Assembly: GCA_907163345.1 (NCBI GenBank)
Contig: CAJQUN010000020.1
Location: 8,863,722-8,927,721, forward strand
Direction of reading: 5' to 3'
DNA length: 64,000 nt
From: Haberlea rhodopensis
Taxonomy: Eukaryota > Streptophyta > Magnoliopsida > Lamiales > Gesneriaceae
Under the pieces are notes generated by a model. That model had not been told where the DNA came from, searched no databases, and saw nothing but the letters and a program-made list of their open reading frames with translations. Of this stretch, positions 34,223 through 45,060 are shown one piece after another. Numbering within the stretch: position 1 is the stretch's first letter; each line of letters opens with the position of its first letter. The position numbers were made by a program, and so were the translations under genes.

Positions 34223-34705
34223 CTTAGGTTATTGAATCTAAAGGTAGTGGTTTCATAAAGTTTAATGCAATATCAAATTGTTAATTAAGTGGACTAAAGT
34301 TACTTGTTGCAATTTCGTGTTAGATTCAGTATAGCTTGAGCAAATGGGTTGAATGATATAGGAAAACTCGTCACCTTAGAGATTGGTGGATATTCAATCG
34401 TAAATAATAAAAGAATTGTAGGGGATTGCTTAGGTGAACCATTGTTTTGATAATCTTTTCTAGTTGGACTTTTCTTGTGATCATCGATTGTTTAATTTAG
34501 TATTTAGATAAGTTTACTTAATTTGAATTAGTAGGTTAAATACAGTTTAAATAAATCATATTTGGTACTTACTTGTTTGTCCTTGGTTCGGCGCTCGTAT
34601 TTGCAAGTCACTATATTAAAACTTGACATCGCTTGCGGTCGATTTGTGCTGTTGATTTATATCATGCACCACTTAATATTTATTTGTTAAAGAAAACCAC
34701 GATCA
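34223..34705 (+). repeat. E 5' LTR remnant
   Basis: Aligns with E's 3' LTR from about 38346 to its end (ttaggttatt, ggaaaactcgtcacctta, aaagaattgtaggggattgc landmarks). Upstream part displaced by C. Confidence 0.85.
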
Positions 34706-34711
34706 AGGTTT

Positions 34712-34729
34712 TGGCCCCATTGTCGGGGA
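34712..34729 (+). other. E primer binding site, diverged
   Basis: TGGCCCCATTGTCGGGGA, the same position and pattern as D's site, with several changes from the Athila consensus. Confidence 0.65.
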
Positions 34730-34854
34730 CTAATTTTAGTAATATCATACGAGATTCTTTTACTAATTTAACAAATATTTTTGTTTATATATCTACTTTT
34801 GAAAAAAAAAAAGTTTAATTGTTTGATTTTGTTTTTTCTTGCGAGGTACTTGAG

Positions 34855-35400
34855 ATGTTTCATCAACAAGTCTTCACAAACTTTGCCCAACAATTTTTTG
34901 AGCCGTTCTATGCAACATGAGAGAGATTCAATGAATTGACGAACACGTTCTGGCACCATGATTTTTCAAACTATGCCCTTCTTCAGTTTTTCTACAATGG
35001 ATTGGACACGGAGACACAAGAGTGGGTATTCCATGGGGCTTTGGCAACCGGTAGTCCCTTGTTTGATAGAGATAGTTAGTGTTTTGCACATGTTCAATGA
35101 TATGACGGACCTTGACTACCATTGGCATTGAGATCCTTCACTGCAGGGTTGGAATCACCAATACCCACCAGAGCCTCACTACCCATATTTTACACATCAT
35201 CCATTCGAGCATCAAGGAGAGGATGGGTGTAGTCCTGGAGGAAACCTGACTCAGTTGGAGGATACTATGCCCGATTCATGGCATCATCTAAGACAATTCA
35301 AGAAAACCAAACCAACTATATACGTCGCCTGGAGCAGCAATTAGAAATCCTTACAAAATTATTTTTGACAATATGCCAAGAGTAAGAGATGAGATCTATA
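34855..35400 (+). pseudogene. E gag remnant
   Basis: Broken frames with FHQQVFTNFAQQFFEPF, then FSNYALLQFFYNGLDTETQEW and GALATGSPLFDR, which resemble the Athila gag region around the FYNGL block, followed by NYIRRLEQQLEILTKLF. Stops are frequent. A weak but consistent gag signal. Confidence 0.6.
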
Positions 35401-35900
35401 AATCAAAGGGTGACGAAGCAAGTTTGATTCGATGATGATGAGTACTCCACAAACCATGTTTGGGGGAGTGATCATACTCATAAGGAAGATTTAAGGGAAC
35501 TTGAGCCTCCTCAAGTAATTGACCCTAATTTGGAGAAGTTATCCGAGGAGTTCCCACGACAAAATGAGCGAGAGTGATGTTGGAAAATGGACATATTTTT
35601 GAAAATGTAGACTTGAGAACATCGATGGTGACATGTTCTATGACATATTTGGATCCATTCTTCCATCGATGCCAATTTCACCACACGACATCCTCCGCGG
35701 GATGAATCCAAGCATAGAATCTTTCTTCCATGCCTACCAATTCAAGAAGATGTTGTTGGAGCGACAAACTTACACTGCTCATATCTTGCCAAGCTTGAGG
35801 GCATACTGAATCAAGACCCATTTGTCGTATCATATGATACGTACTATGGGCGACAATCGCTCTTTGATGGTTTCTTCTGATGGTCAAGCCGATGACTAGA
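35401..35900 (+). other. E segment of unknown origin
   Basis: Not like pol. Decayed coding-like text in shifting frames (e.g. NPSIESFFHAYQFKKMLLERQTYTAHI near 35704..35790 and LEPPQVIDPNLEKLSEEFPRQ near 35490..35560). It lies exactly where pol should be, just before the post-pol hairpin. I do not recognise it. Confidence 0.4.
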
Positions 35901-37388
35901 AATCAACGCTTCTTTGGGAGGCAACCCAAGCATATCCTTTATAACTTAGTTTCAGTTTTTGTATTTTAGTTTTATTATCCCTCGGGTAACCTATTTTACT
36001 ATTTGCATTCTTCTCTTGTGAGGTACTCAGTTGGAACGATGAATCCCTATAGCTGCGGAGCTTTCAAAAGCTAATCTTCCTCAACCCTCATGCAAGCATA
36101 TTGATCATGAGAGTTTATTGTTTCCCTTTTGATTCTTTTAAACATTGAGGACAATGTTTCATTTAAGTTTGGGGGAGTGGCTTGCATGTTTACTTGTTTA
36201 ATCTTCATGTTGTGTGCTGAAAAGAGAACTTGAATTGTTTGACGATGAGCTTAATATTTTTTTTTGTTGAATATGAGTTCAGATTTGAGAAAAGAATGAA
36301 TTATAGTAGTGGCTAGTATTCTATGATGATATTAATATCACTACGAATATTGACTTGAGTTTAATGATTGTTAGATTTGTACATGAATATCCTATTTTGA
36401 GTTAGCATGTCAAGAATTAGGAATATTTTGAGCATATTTGAAAAATCTAGTAAGAATGGTACTAATGACAACACTTACGTCGATCTTATGGATTAGATAT
36501 TGAATAGTGATAACTGTGAAGTTGATGATTTGTTTTGAGAATCTTAGAGTACTCTGCAACCTAATTGATAACATTTTGAGGCGAAATTTTATAGTCACAA
36601 ACTTGACTTGGAAATGATCTAGGCTATCATTGGAACGTTTGAGCCATTCAAACCTACCTTGTATACATCATTCTCTAGTGTCCCACTTTGAGCCTAATTG
36701 AAAAAGAATGGTGTATACATTGCATACAATTAGACCTCCATCCCATATTGTTGGAAAACTCATTATAGCTACCCTATTATGAGTCTCATTAAACGAATGT
36801 AAACTTTCAAATTTTGATGAGCTTGTTGAAAAAATTTATGAATGAGAAAAAGAGAAGAAGAAAAGAAAGAGCATTGAAAAAAAAAATTATATACATAAGA
36901 CCCAAAGTGGCCAACGCTAGAAAAGAAAAAGAAGGGAAGATCGAGTTGTGCGCAAATATGAATTTTATATGGTTATACTCTCTTCTTTGTGTTTAACCTA
37001 TCTTTTCTTTGAAACCTACACCAAGGGCCTAAGATTACAAGATTAAGAAGACCCTTTCCATCTAAGTTTAGTGTGTAACTACGTTAAGTGTTTGAAAAGT
37101 AGGCCTATGGGGTGCTCGATAATAATCTTGTTTTTGATTTGATTAGCATGATTTGATCTTGGAGATATGCATGAAACTTGAGATTGATAATAACACACAA
37201 GTTCCAATTTTGAGATGTGTTGCTTGATTTATGAGAAAACATATCTTGTTCGACTTTTATATGTGTGTAAGTGAGGTTTCTGAGGTAAATACTAGTCATG
37301 AGCTAATTTGTTTCAAGTATCAAGCATGAACTCGACTGTGGATTTTATTTGCTTGCTCGAGGACTATCAAGCCTGAGTTTGGGGGAGT
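35901..37388 (+). other. E 3' non-coding module and polypurine tract
   Basis: Begins with TTGGG-aggcaa-CCCAA (35914..35929). ACATTG-agga-CAATGT (36142..36157) is followed by tttaagtttgggggag (36162..36177), almost identical to the true tract before the LTR (agtttgggggagt, about 37376..37388). It also contains the A-rich run and gacccaaagtggccaa block shared with D. Confidence 0.72.
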
Positions 37389-38789
37389 TGATAAGTGGCA
37401 TTTTTTGCACTTATATTTCTCTTAGTTCTCACTATGTTTCATAATGATTCTTGAACAATATCACGATTGTTCATATGATTTTCGCATGTTTCAGGAAACT
37501 TTGAGAAATACGAGTAAATGAAGAAAAAAAACCCAAATACCGATGAAAAGTGTATGAGTGAAGATGATCCAATTTGAAGCTTGAAAAGATGGGATTTGAA
37601 GGATCAAAACAGTGCAAGGGGCACCAGAGCTCCGGTAAAATAAACGCCCCAGCGCAGAAAAAAATGAATTTGCGCCACAATGTCGACGCACATAAGGAAA
37701 TTTTAAGTTGTTGTTTTTAAAGATAGGGACGAATCTTACCAAGCTAGGGAGGACTCTTGGACGATTTTGAACATATGTATCACTCCATATATTAGATATT
37801 GAGGGTAGAACCATATTTTTTAACCTAAGGAGTAGCCCCCATCTTCCATCTTCCACCTTCACCATCATCTTCATGCCACACCATTCATCTTAGGACTTGG
37901 AACTCTTCAACAAGATAATCGAGGAGCACGATCGAGAAAGAAACGAGGGAAAGAGCGAGAATCAACGAATGAAGATGACTTGAGAGTTTGCTCTTACTTT
38001 TAAACTTTAGTTTTGAATTATTATTGGATTTATTGTGTTTTAAATGATTGAGAGATATCTTAAATATCATTTTTCCTTTAATATTATGAATTATGTTTTT
38101 ATTAGCAAGCTTTGCGAATCATTTGCTTGAATCTATGATTTAATTGTTATTGATTGATTGATTTCCTACAACTTTTATGTGCATGTTTATGTTCTTAATG
38201 CTTTTGAAGGTTTGACCACCTTTGAATGATTCTAGTTATTATAATTGAGATTGAAAGATAATATTATAATACGATATAATAATTCATGTTGTGTGCCTAA
38301 GATTTTGATAGACATATAAAATTACATACGAAAGATAGCCTTAGGTTATTTAATCTAAAGTTAGTGATTTTCATGAAGTTTCATGCAATATCGAATTTTT
38401 AATTAAGTGGACAAAAGTTACTTGATGCAATTTGGTATTAGATTCAATATAGCTTTACCAATGTGTTGGATGATATAGGAAAACTCGTCACCTTAGAAAT
38501 GGATGGATATTCAATCATTAATAATAAAAGAATTGTAGGGGATTGCTTAGGTGAACCATTGTTTTGATAATCTTTTCTAGTGGACTTTTCTCGTAATCGC
38601 CGATTGTTTTGGTTTAGAGCAGTTTAGTTTAGCATTTAGATTACTTTACTTAATTTGAAATCGTAGGTTAAATATAGTTTAAAAAAATCTTATTTGGTAC
38701 TTGATTGTTAGTCCTTGGTTCGACACTCGTATTTGCGAATCAGTATCATGCACCGCTTAATATTTATTTTTTAAAGAAAAACGCGATCA
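37389..38789 (+). repeat. E 3' LTR (1401 bp)
   Basis: Starts TGATAAGTGGCA and ends CGCGATCA, like D's LTR ends. No GATCGATC cluster; the equivalent place (37615..37690) has GC-rich text around gcaccagagctccgg. Confidence 0.85.
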
Positions 38790-38959
38790 ACGGAGGCTGC
38801 TCCTAGGGTTGGTTCAATGTCTTGTAACAATCTGATAATTTTCGTGCATCATGTATTTATATTGGAGGACGAAAGTAGTTTCCTTGTTCGACTCAAACTT
38901 TTCAAAAGTAAACAAAATCTCAAAATTCTATCGATCGGTAAGTTTTCAACTTTATTTTT
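38790..38959. other. Short unassigned spacer between E and G
   Basis: 170 bases with no open frame of note and no match to the other elements here. It could be old host sequence or the true beginning of G's LTR. Confidence 0.4.
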
Positions 38960-40036
38960 TGTTGGGAAAATATTTCTAAGTTTTGGTGATTACAAGACAT
39001 CTACCGGATGGACATCTACTGGACGAACTACTGGATGAACATCTACCGGATGGACATCAACTGGATAGATATCTACTGGATGGACATCTACCGGATGGAC
39101 ATTTACCGGATACAAACATCTACCAGATACAGATATCTACTGAACAAAGACATCTACTGAGTACAGGAGAATGAACGACCTTTTGAAAGAAGAAAACCAG
39201 CAGACGTATAACTATCCAGTAAGTGCACAAAGCAAAAAGACAAAGCAAGTACAACCTATTCTGACAAAGGTACAACAGAGCGCTGCACCTTGCTATATCT
39301 GAGCCACCATTAGCGTCAGAATAAAAGAGTCGTTGCATAACAAAATAGGAAAGAAGACAATCAAAATTTGGAATGAAGACAGGAAATTGATCTCTTCTAA
39401 ATATAGAAAAGATGTCGTTAGACCACTGAGTCTATAAATACATCCAAGTGAAAAATGAAGAGGTTAGCTGAACCATCTGATCAAACACAAGAAAAACATC
39501 AACATCAAAGCTAATCATTTCATTGATATACTCTGAAGTTTCAGCAAGAGCAGAAAAGAACTACTATTGTAATCTTGAAAGATTAACTACAACTGAGTCT
39601 ACTGTTCAAAGAACACTCGAAGCAAAATAGTTTTCATATCTCGTATGAGTGTTACAGAATACATTGTAAACAACTTAGAAAGTTGTAATTGCTAGGATTT
39701 TAGGCCAAGCTGTGTGAGTGCCTAAGGAGGTTGTATACTGTAAAGTGTAAACCAAAGTCTTCTAGTGTATGCAAAGGAAGAAGAGGAGACGTAGAAGCTT
39801 TGTGCTTTGAACATCCAGAAACACTATTTGTGTCATTTACTTACTGCAATTTACCATTCAGTTATTACCACTCACAAGCCCAGCAGATGTCTTTGAAACT
39901 ATAATCAGTGTCTGCTGACTTGCAATATATTGAGAAGCTACTGTAGTACCTAACAGTCTGCAGCAAACCGAGTAAAATCTAAATTAAATCTAGTGTTTAT
40001 TCAACCCCCCTTCTACACACTACCTCGATCCTAATA
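38960..40036 (+). repeat. G 5' LTR (left end uncertain)
   Basis: The right end is set by the primer site; the terminal CA appears mutated (ctaata before agtggtatcagagc). The left end TGTTGGGAAAA is the best candidate but does not resemble the 3' LTR start (TGTTAGTTAATT) at 47313, so it may lie further left. U3 carries a minisatellite. Confidence 0.55.
38993..39160 (+). repeat. Minisatellite, 15-bp unit ACATCTACCGGATGG
   Basis: About ten degenerate units in tandem. Each holds CATC-taccg-GATG, a small inverted repeat. It sits in the probable U3 of G. Palindromic repeats in Sirevirus U3 regions are established, so this is a plausible family trait. Confidence 0.75.
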
Positions 40037-40038
40037 AG

Positions 40039-40050
40039 TGGTATCAGAGC
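40039..40050 (+). other. G primer binding site
   Basis: TGGTATCAGAGC two bases after the LTR, initiator-Met tRNA type. Confidence 0.88.
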
Positions 40051-40086
40051 TTAGGTCTTCTCAATCTTGAGAGTTACTAAAAACTG

Positions 40087-40948
40087 ATGGCCTCATTCAG
40101 CAAGATTCCCATGTTCAAAAGGATGAATACGATGACAGGAGAATTCGTATGCAAGCACATTTGAGTGCCCAAGACGATGACATGTGGCCCGTCATCACTG
40201 ATGGACCAATGAAGATCAATACAACAGCTGCCATTACTGGTGGTGAACCTCAAATGGCCGAGAAGGACAGAGCTTCCTGGACAAATGAAGAAAAGAAAAA
40301 AAGCAAATCTGGACAATGTGGCCAAAGACATATTGTTCAAAACATTGGACAAAAACATGTTCAACAAGATCAAGATGTGTCCCACTACTAAAGACATCTG
40401 GGAAAAGATTGCTCAGTTATGCGAAGGAAATGATCAAACCAAGGAAAAAAAGCTCACTGTGGCCCTACAGAAGTTTGAAAACATCTAAATGATGTCCGGT
40501 GAAACACTCAGTGTGTATGATGAAAGAGTAACTGGAATCATAAATGAACTCAATAGCCTTGGTAAGGATCTATCCAACAGGGAAGTCACCATAAAGGTTA
40601 TGAGAGGTCTCCCAAGAGAATGGGATGTAAAAACAATTGTCATGAGAGAATCGAAAGACTTAAACAAGATAGATCTACATGAGAAAGCATATGAGTTTGA
40701 ACTAGGCATTCGGATTGAAGATAAACCCAGCACCAGTCAACCAACCAAAGCTCTGACTGCATCAGAGTCCCTGTCTACCACAAGATGACTCCCGAACAAA
40801 TATGCAATGATACAATGGTGTTGTTTGTCAAAAATTTTGAAAAAGAATCAAAAGACCCATCAATCTTATCCAAGGAAGCAGAACTTCAAAAATAGATCAG
40901 ATGAGGATGATCGTGTCTGCTTCAACTGTCTTAAGCCAGGACATTTTT
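40087..40948 (+). pseudogene. G gag, up to solo LTR H
   Basis: From the ATG at 40087 (MASFSKIPMF). After an early frameshift: RIRMQAHLSAQDDDMW, then KKANLDNVAKDILFKTLDKN, MCPTTKDIWEKIAQLCEGNDQTKEKKLTVALQ, and after a stop MSGETLSVYDERVTGIINELNSLG and LPREWDVKTIVMRESKDLNKIDL. It reaches CFNCLKPGHF of the zinc knuckle, where H interrupts. Multiple frame breaks. Confidence 0.87.
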
Positions 40949-41623
40949 TGTGATGCCCCGAAATTAATTAATTGCAAGTAAGGCATTAATTATGTTTATA
41001 TGATGTATCATGTGTTGATGGATCTATGTGTTGGGTGTTAAGATGTTAACATGATTTAATTGTGTTAATTATTAAATATGAGGAGGATGTGATTTTAGAT
41101 GAAGTTTGGAGCATTTTTGTAAAATGCTTTTAAAATACTATGTTGGAGCATTTTATACATCATGTTAAGTTTGGGGTACTTTTTTTAATTAAGTTAAAGT
41201 CACCCTTTTTAAATCCTCTACCCATCACTTTAACCCCTTTACCTTTCACTTTATTAAAATCCCCAAATCACTTCCCAAACCCCAAACCCTACCCATTTTC
41301 GAGTTCCACCAAAGGAGGAGAAGAAAAGTTCCACAAAAACTTTGTTTGTGTGATCTTTGCTAGGATTTGGAGCCTACAAGAGGTATGGAACCATTCCTAT
41401 AAGTTTTATGATGTTTGGTGTTGAAATGGGTTAAGTTTTTGATGTTTTATGTGGGTTTGTTTGGGTATGTGTTGTTTATGGTTGGGGTATGATTTTTGAA
41501 GTGTTTTATGTTGGTTTTAGTGGGTTATGATGTTATTGAAATTGTTAAAGTTTGGTTTTGGGTGGCTTGAGGAAGAGCTTGAAAAATGAGCATTAATGGC
41601 GAAATTTCGAAGCACAGCACTCG

Positions 41624-41831
41624 GCGATCGATCGCCCGTTCTTGGCGATCGATCGCGAGCCTCCAGTGCCCGCCAGTAGCATTTGGCGATCGATCGCCAC
41701 TCTTGGGCGATCGATCGGCGAGGCTGGCGATCGATCGCGCCAAAAGTGGCGATCGATCGCCAAGGAAAGAATTTTTGCCCCTCGTCCAGTGCGATCTCGC
41801 GATCGATCGCGCCTGGGCGGCGATCGATCGC
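41624..41831. repeat. GCGATCGATCGC palindrome cluster in H, eight copies
   Basis: Copies start at 41624, 41645, 41686, 41707 (last base changed), 41727, 41749, 41799 and 41820. They lie 675-883 bp into the LTR, the same depth as in LARD and I. Confidence 0.9.
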
Positions 41832-42042
41832 GAGCTGTAAAAAAAATGGAATTTTGATATTTATGTGGGATTTTTGGATATTGGACTATATTTAGCTTCT
41901 AATATCAATTGTATGGTTATGTAGAACCGTCCCAGGTACCCACGACTTCAAGGAGATAAAGTCTACGATTTCTCCTTCTTTTGGAATTAAGGTACGTAAG
42001 AGACGTACGAGCATCGGACGGTAAACCATACCCTTACATATT

Positions 42043-42290
42043 ATGATGATGTTTAAGATGATGTTATGATGATGATGTCTATGATAATATTTATGATGAT
42101 GATGTCTATGATGATATTTATGATGATGATGCTTATGATGATGTTACGATGATGATGCTTATGATGATGTTACGATGATGATGCTTATGATGATGTTACG
42201 ATGATGATGTTTACGATGATGTTACGATGATGATGCTTATGATGATGTTACGATGATGATGCTTATGATGATGTTTATGATAATGATGTT
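42043..42290. repeat. GATGAT-rich tandem repeat
   Basis: Degenerate ~26-bp unit (gatgatgatgcttatgatgatgttac) repeated about nine times with drift. Methionine-rich open frames here are artefacts. Confidence 0.85.
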
Positions 42291-42345
42291 TATGAGGACG
42301 TCTATAATGACGAAGTTTATGATAAGGTCATACGACGTGTATGAT

Positions 42346-42534
42346 TGGGTAAGACGCCCATGTGGTGAGATGCCACCCAAAGTATGTGAGTGGGTAAGAT
42401 GCCCCCGTGGTAAGATGCCACGCAATGTTTATGATATGGTAAGATGCCATATGATTGGGTAAGATGCCCACGTGGTAAGATACCACACGATGATGATGAT
42501 ATGGTAAGATGCCATACAATGGGGTAAGACGCCC
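42346..42534 (+). repeat. Constant-loop, variable-stem hairpin array in H
   Basis: Nine hairpins with loop TAAGATG (variants TAAGACG, TGAGATG, TAAGATA). Stems: TGGG/CCCA (42346), GTGG/CCAC (42362), GGG/CCC (42392), CGTGG/CCACG (42406..42422), ATATGG/CCATAT (42434..42452), TGGG/CCCA (42456), GTGG/CCAC (42472), TATGG/CCATA (42500..42516), GGG/CCC (42522). Every stem pairs although stem sequences differ, while the 7-nt loop stays the same. Confidence 0.88.
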
Positions 42535-42966
42535 TAATATATGAATAAGAGTCAGGGATAACAAGGAAGTCGAAGGACGATCAATAACCTTTACTTAACT
42601 AAGATGTTATGCATTATTGCATGCTTTTATATAATGTTAAGTAAATATGTGTATGCTCACGATGTGTTATCCCTGTAGGTACACTTTTGGACCAAGGGCC
42701 TAGGGTCGGGTTGAGGAAGTGAGCTAAAGGGAGCATGATGAATGTAGGATGCAGGATTTTGATAGTCTCTACTCTAGGAGTAGTGTAAATCTATAGCTTT
42801 AACATTCTTTATTGGGAATGTAATTATATAGTTTTTGGAAACTTTATTTTGGCCTGTAATCTCCTTAGCTCAAGCTACAACCGGAACCCTTAAGAGGTTA
42901 TAAATGCATGTTCTGTCCAATTTATGTGTACTAAATGATATTAAGGTAGGAAGACCCTACATTTTT

Positions 42967-44040
42967 TTGCTGACTGTCCTAAGCCAAAGAAAGATGATCA
43001 AATGAGAGGATCCAAGGACAATAGCAAGTCGGAGGAAAATAGAAGATCATCCAGAAGGGACAGAGACCAGAAAGTACTGGTGGCTGAAGAAAACAAGAGC
43101 AAATGGGCTGATTCAGAATCAGAATCAGAAAAATCTACCAGTTCATCCAGTGAGAGTGAAGATGAAGAAGTTCACTGTCTAATGGCCAACGATGACTGTG
43201 AGGTAACTGATTCTAATCTCTCTGAATTTACACATAATGAACTCACCAACGGATTGCAGGACATGATTAATGAGTATCAGATGTTGTATGAATCCTTCGA
43301 GAATTATAAGACCGAACAATCAATCCCAACGGAACAGCAAAACAACAAACTTGATTGTGAACAATCAAAGGAGTTGAAATACTTAAGGGAAAAAGTAAGT
43401 CGACTCGAGAAAGAAAGGGATGAAGCAACATGTGCACACCAGAAACTCATTAAGCTGGTTCGCACATGGAACGCATCTACTGCCAGAAAAGATGAGATGC
43501 ATGAGTCAATAAGGCTTGCTGGTGATCTTACCGGTATAGGCTACTCTAACAATGATAGTAACTCACCTGGCATCAAATCTCAACTGTGTCTAGAGAAGAA
43601 CAAGATTCAAACAATGAATTTTGTAAGATCAAGCACAGTATATGAACCAAGTGAGTTGGTTAAGGAACCTGTTAAGCCAATACTCATCAAAGAAAGGGCA
43701 TGACACAAAGGTATCGGTTATGTTGAGCAAATAGAGAAATCTAGACCGGGACAAATGTTTAGAAATAAACATAAGCCCATTGGTCAAGCAACTCGAGAAG
43801 TAAAACCCAACTGGTACTATAATTGTATGCCTTTCCAGAAGAGGTATATGCTACCCAATAGAAACCAAAAACCTAAACAACATGCATACATTCACTATCA
43901 CACACATCACCCAAAAACACCTTCACCACTTAATGCACACACATTTCAGGACACACACAGACCCAAACAATTCAGGGTTATACAAGTGTGGGTCCCAAAA
44001 GGACTAATCCTGTTTGGACCCAAGTAGGATTGGGTACCAA
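42967..44040 (+). pseudogene. G gag C-terminal part and linker
   Basis: Resumes after H with the second half of the zinc knuckle (ADCPKPKK). 43002..43703 follows, a 233-aa frame rich in Ser/Glu/Lys with coiled-coil-like stretches (LREKVSRLEKERDEATCAHQKLIKLV). Sirevirus gag is known for such an extended C-terminal region. 43755..44027 continues in another frame into the VWVPKG segment before protease. Confidence 0.78.
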
Positions 44041-44057
44041 TCATATTATCGCTTTAA

Positions 44058-45060
44058 TTGCAGAAAACTAGAATCCATCAAGTTCGGAGCTCAGAGTGGT
44101 TTCTGGACAGTGGATGTTCTAGACACATGACAGGGAATGCGTGCTTATTGTCCGAACTGGTTGACACCACCAGACCTAGAATATCTTTTGGCGACAATGC
44201 GAAAGGTAGAACCGTGGGTAAGTGTAAGATTATCTACGGTAATATTATTATTAAAGATATTCTGTTGGTTGAAAATATATGTTATAACTTGATTAGCATC
44301 AGTCAACTTTGTGACAATGGTCACTCTGTAGAATTCAACCAGCACTCATGTACAATCAGATCTACTGATGGCAGTACATTGCTTGTAGGAAGAAGGCATG
44401 ATAACACATATAAGATTGACTGAAACCTTAATCAACCTATCTCTTCTACTTGCTTTGCTGCCTTGAATGTTTCCAAAAACTGGCTTTGGCACAAGCGATT
44501 GAGTCACTTAAACTTTAAAACTATTGCCAGTCTGCGTAAGCTTGATCTAGTCATTGGATTGCCCCAAATAGAGTTCTCAAAGGACAAGATCTGCTCAGCA
44601 TGCCAACTTGGTAAGCAAATCAGACCCCCCTTTAAGAACAAAGGGAGTAAATCTTCTTCTCGGTGCCTAGAGTAGTTGCATATTGATCTTTTTGGTCCTA
44701 TACTAGTAACAAGTCTAGGGGGAATGAAGTATACCTTGGTGTTAATAGACGATTACTCTCGTTTTACGTGGGTCTTGTTTCTAAGTGGCAAAGATCAGGC
44801 TACTCCAAAGCTGATCAAACTACTGAAAAGACTCCAAAATGAGAAATCATGTGGGATAGATAGAATTCGTAGTGAAAACGTACCGAGTTTACCAATCAAT
44901 CACTCGAATCATATCTAGATGACCTTGGTATTAAACACAAATACTCTGCTGCGAGAACCCCACAACAAAATGGAGTTGCTGAGCGTAGGAACACTTTGAA
45001 AGAAGCTGCGCGAACTATGCCTGCAGAATCAGATATTTCACAGAGATTTTGGGCATAAGA
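44058..45060 (+). pseudogene. G protease and integrase
   Basis: 44058..44423 holds the aspartic protease motif WFLDSGCSRHMTG. 44463..44675 holds the pre-integrase LWHKRLSHLNFKTIASL and CSACQLGKQ. A stop at 44673..44675 breaks the chain. The core follows with HIDLFGPI, DDYSRFTWVLFL and, after frame changes, PQQNGVAER. Inactivated by stops and a frameshift near 44880. Confidence 0.85.

Larger units (their letters stand above)
34223..38789 (+). mobile_element. Athila-related non-autonomous element E
   Basis: 5' LTR remnant (34223..34705), Asp-type primer site, decayed gag, an unassigned segment, a 3' non-coding module like that of D and F, purine tract and full 3' LTR (37389..38789). No protease, RT, RNase H or integrase motif is present. 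The left end is cut by C, so no TSD can be checked. Confidence 0.82.
40949..42961 (+). mobile_element. Solo LTR H (Ty3/gypsy, Tekay-related, 2013 bp)
   Basis: Starts TGTGATGCCCC and ends ACCCTACA, flanked by ttttt (40944..40948 and 42962..42966). Removing H and one TSD restores the gag zinc knuckle text (GHF then ADCPK). No interior or second LTR, so it is the product of LTR-LTR recombination. It shares with LARD and I the palindrome cluster (41624..41831), the GTACGT hairpin (41992..42008) and a hairpin array. The family is not otherwise represented as a full element here. Confidence 0.9.

Noticed and set aside
37491..37874. Possible host gene on the minus strand
   Set aside because: Lies inside E's 3' LTR, opposite to the element, with no recognisable domain.
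41624..41831. CRISPR-like regularly spaced repeats
   Set aside because: Repeats are 12-bp palindromes with short irregular spacers inside plant LTRs; no cas genes, and a eukaryotic setting.
42253..42462. Methionine-rich open frame
   Set aside because: Product of the GATGAT tandem repeat in solo LTR H.
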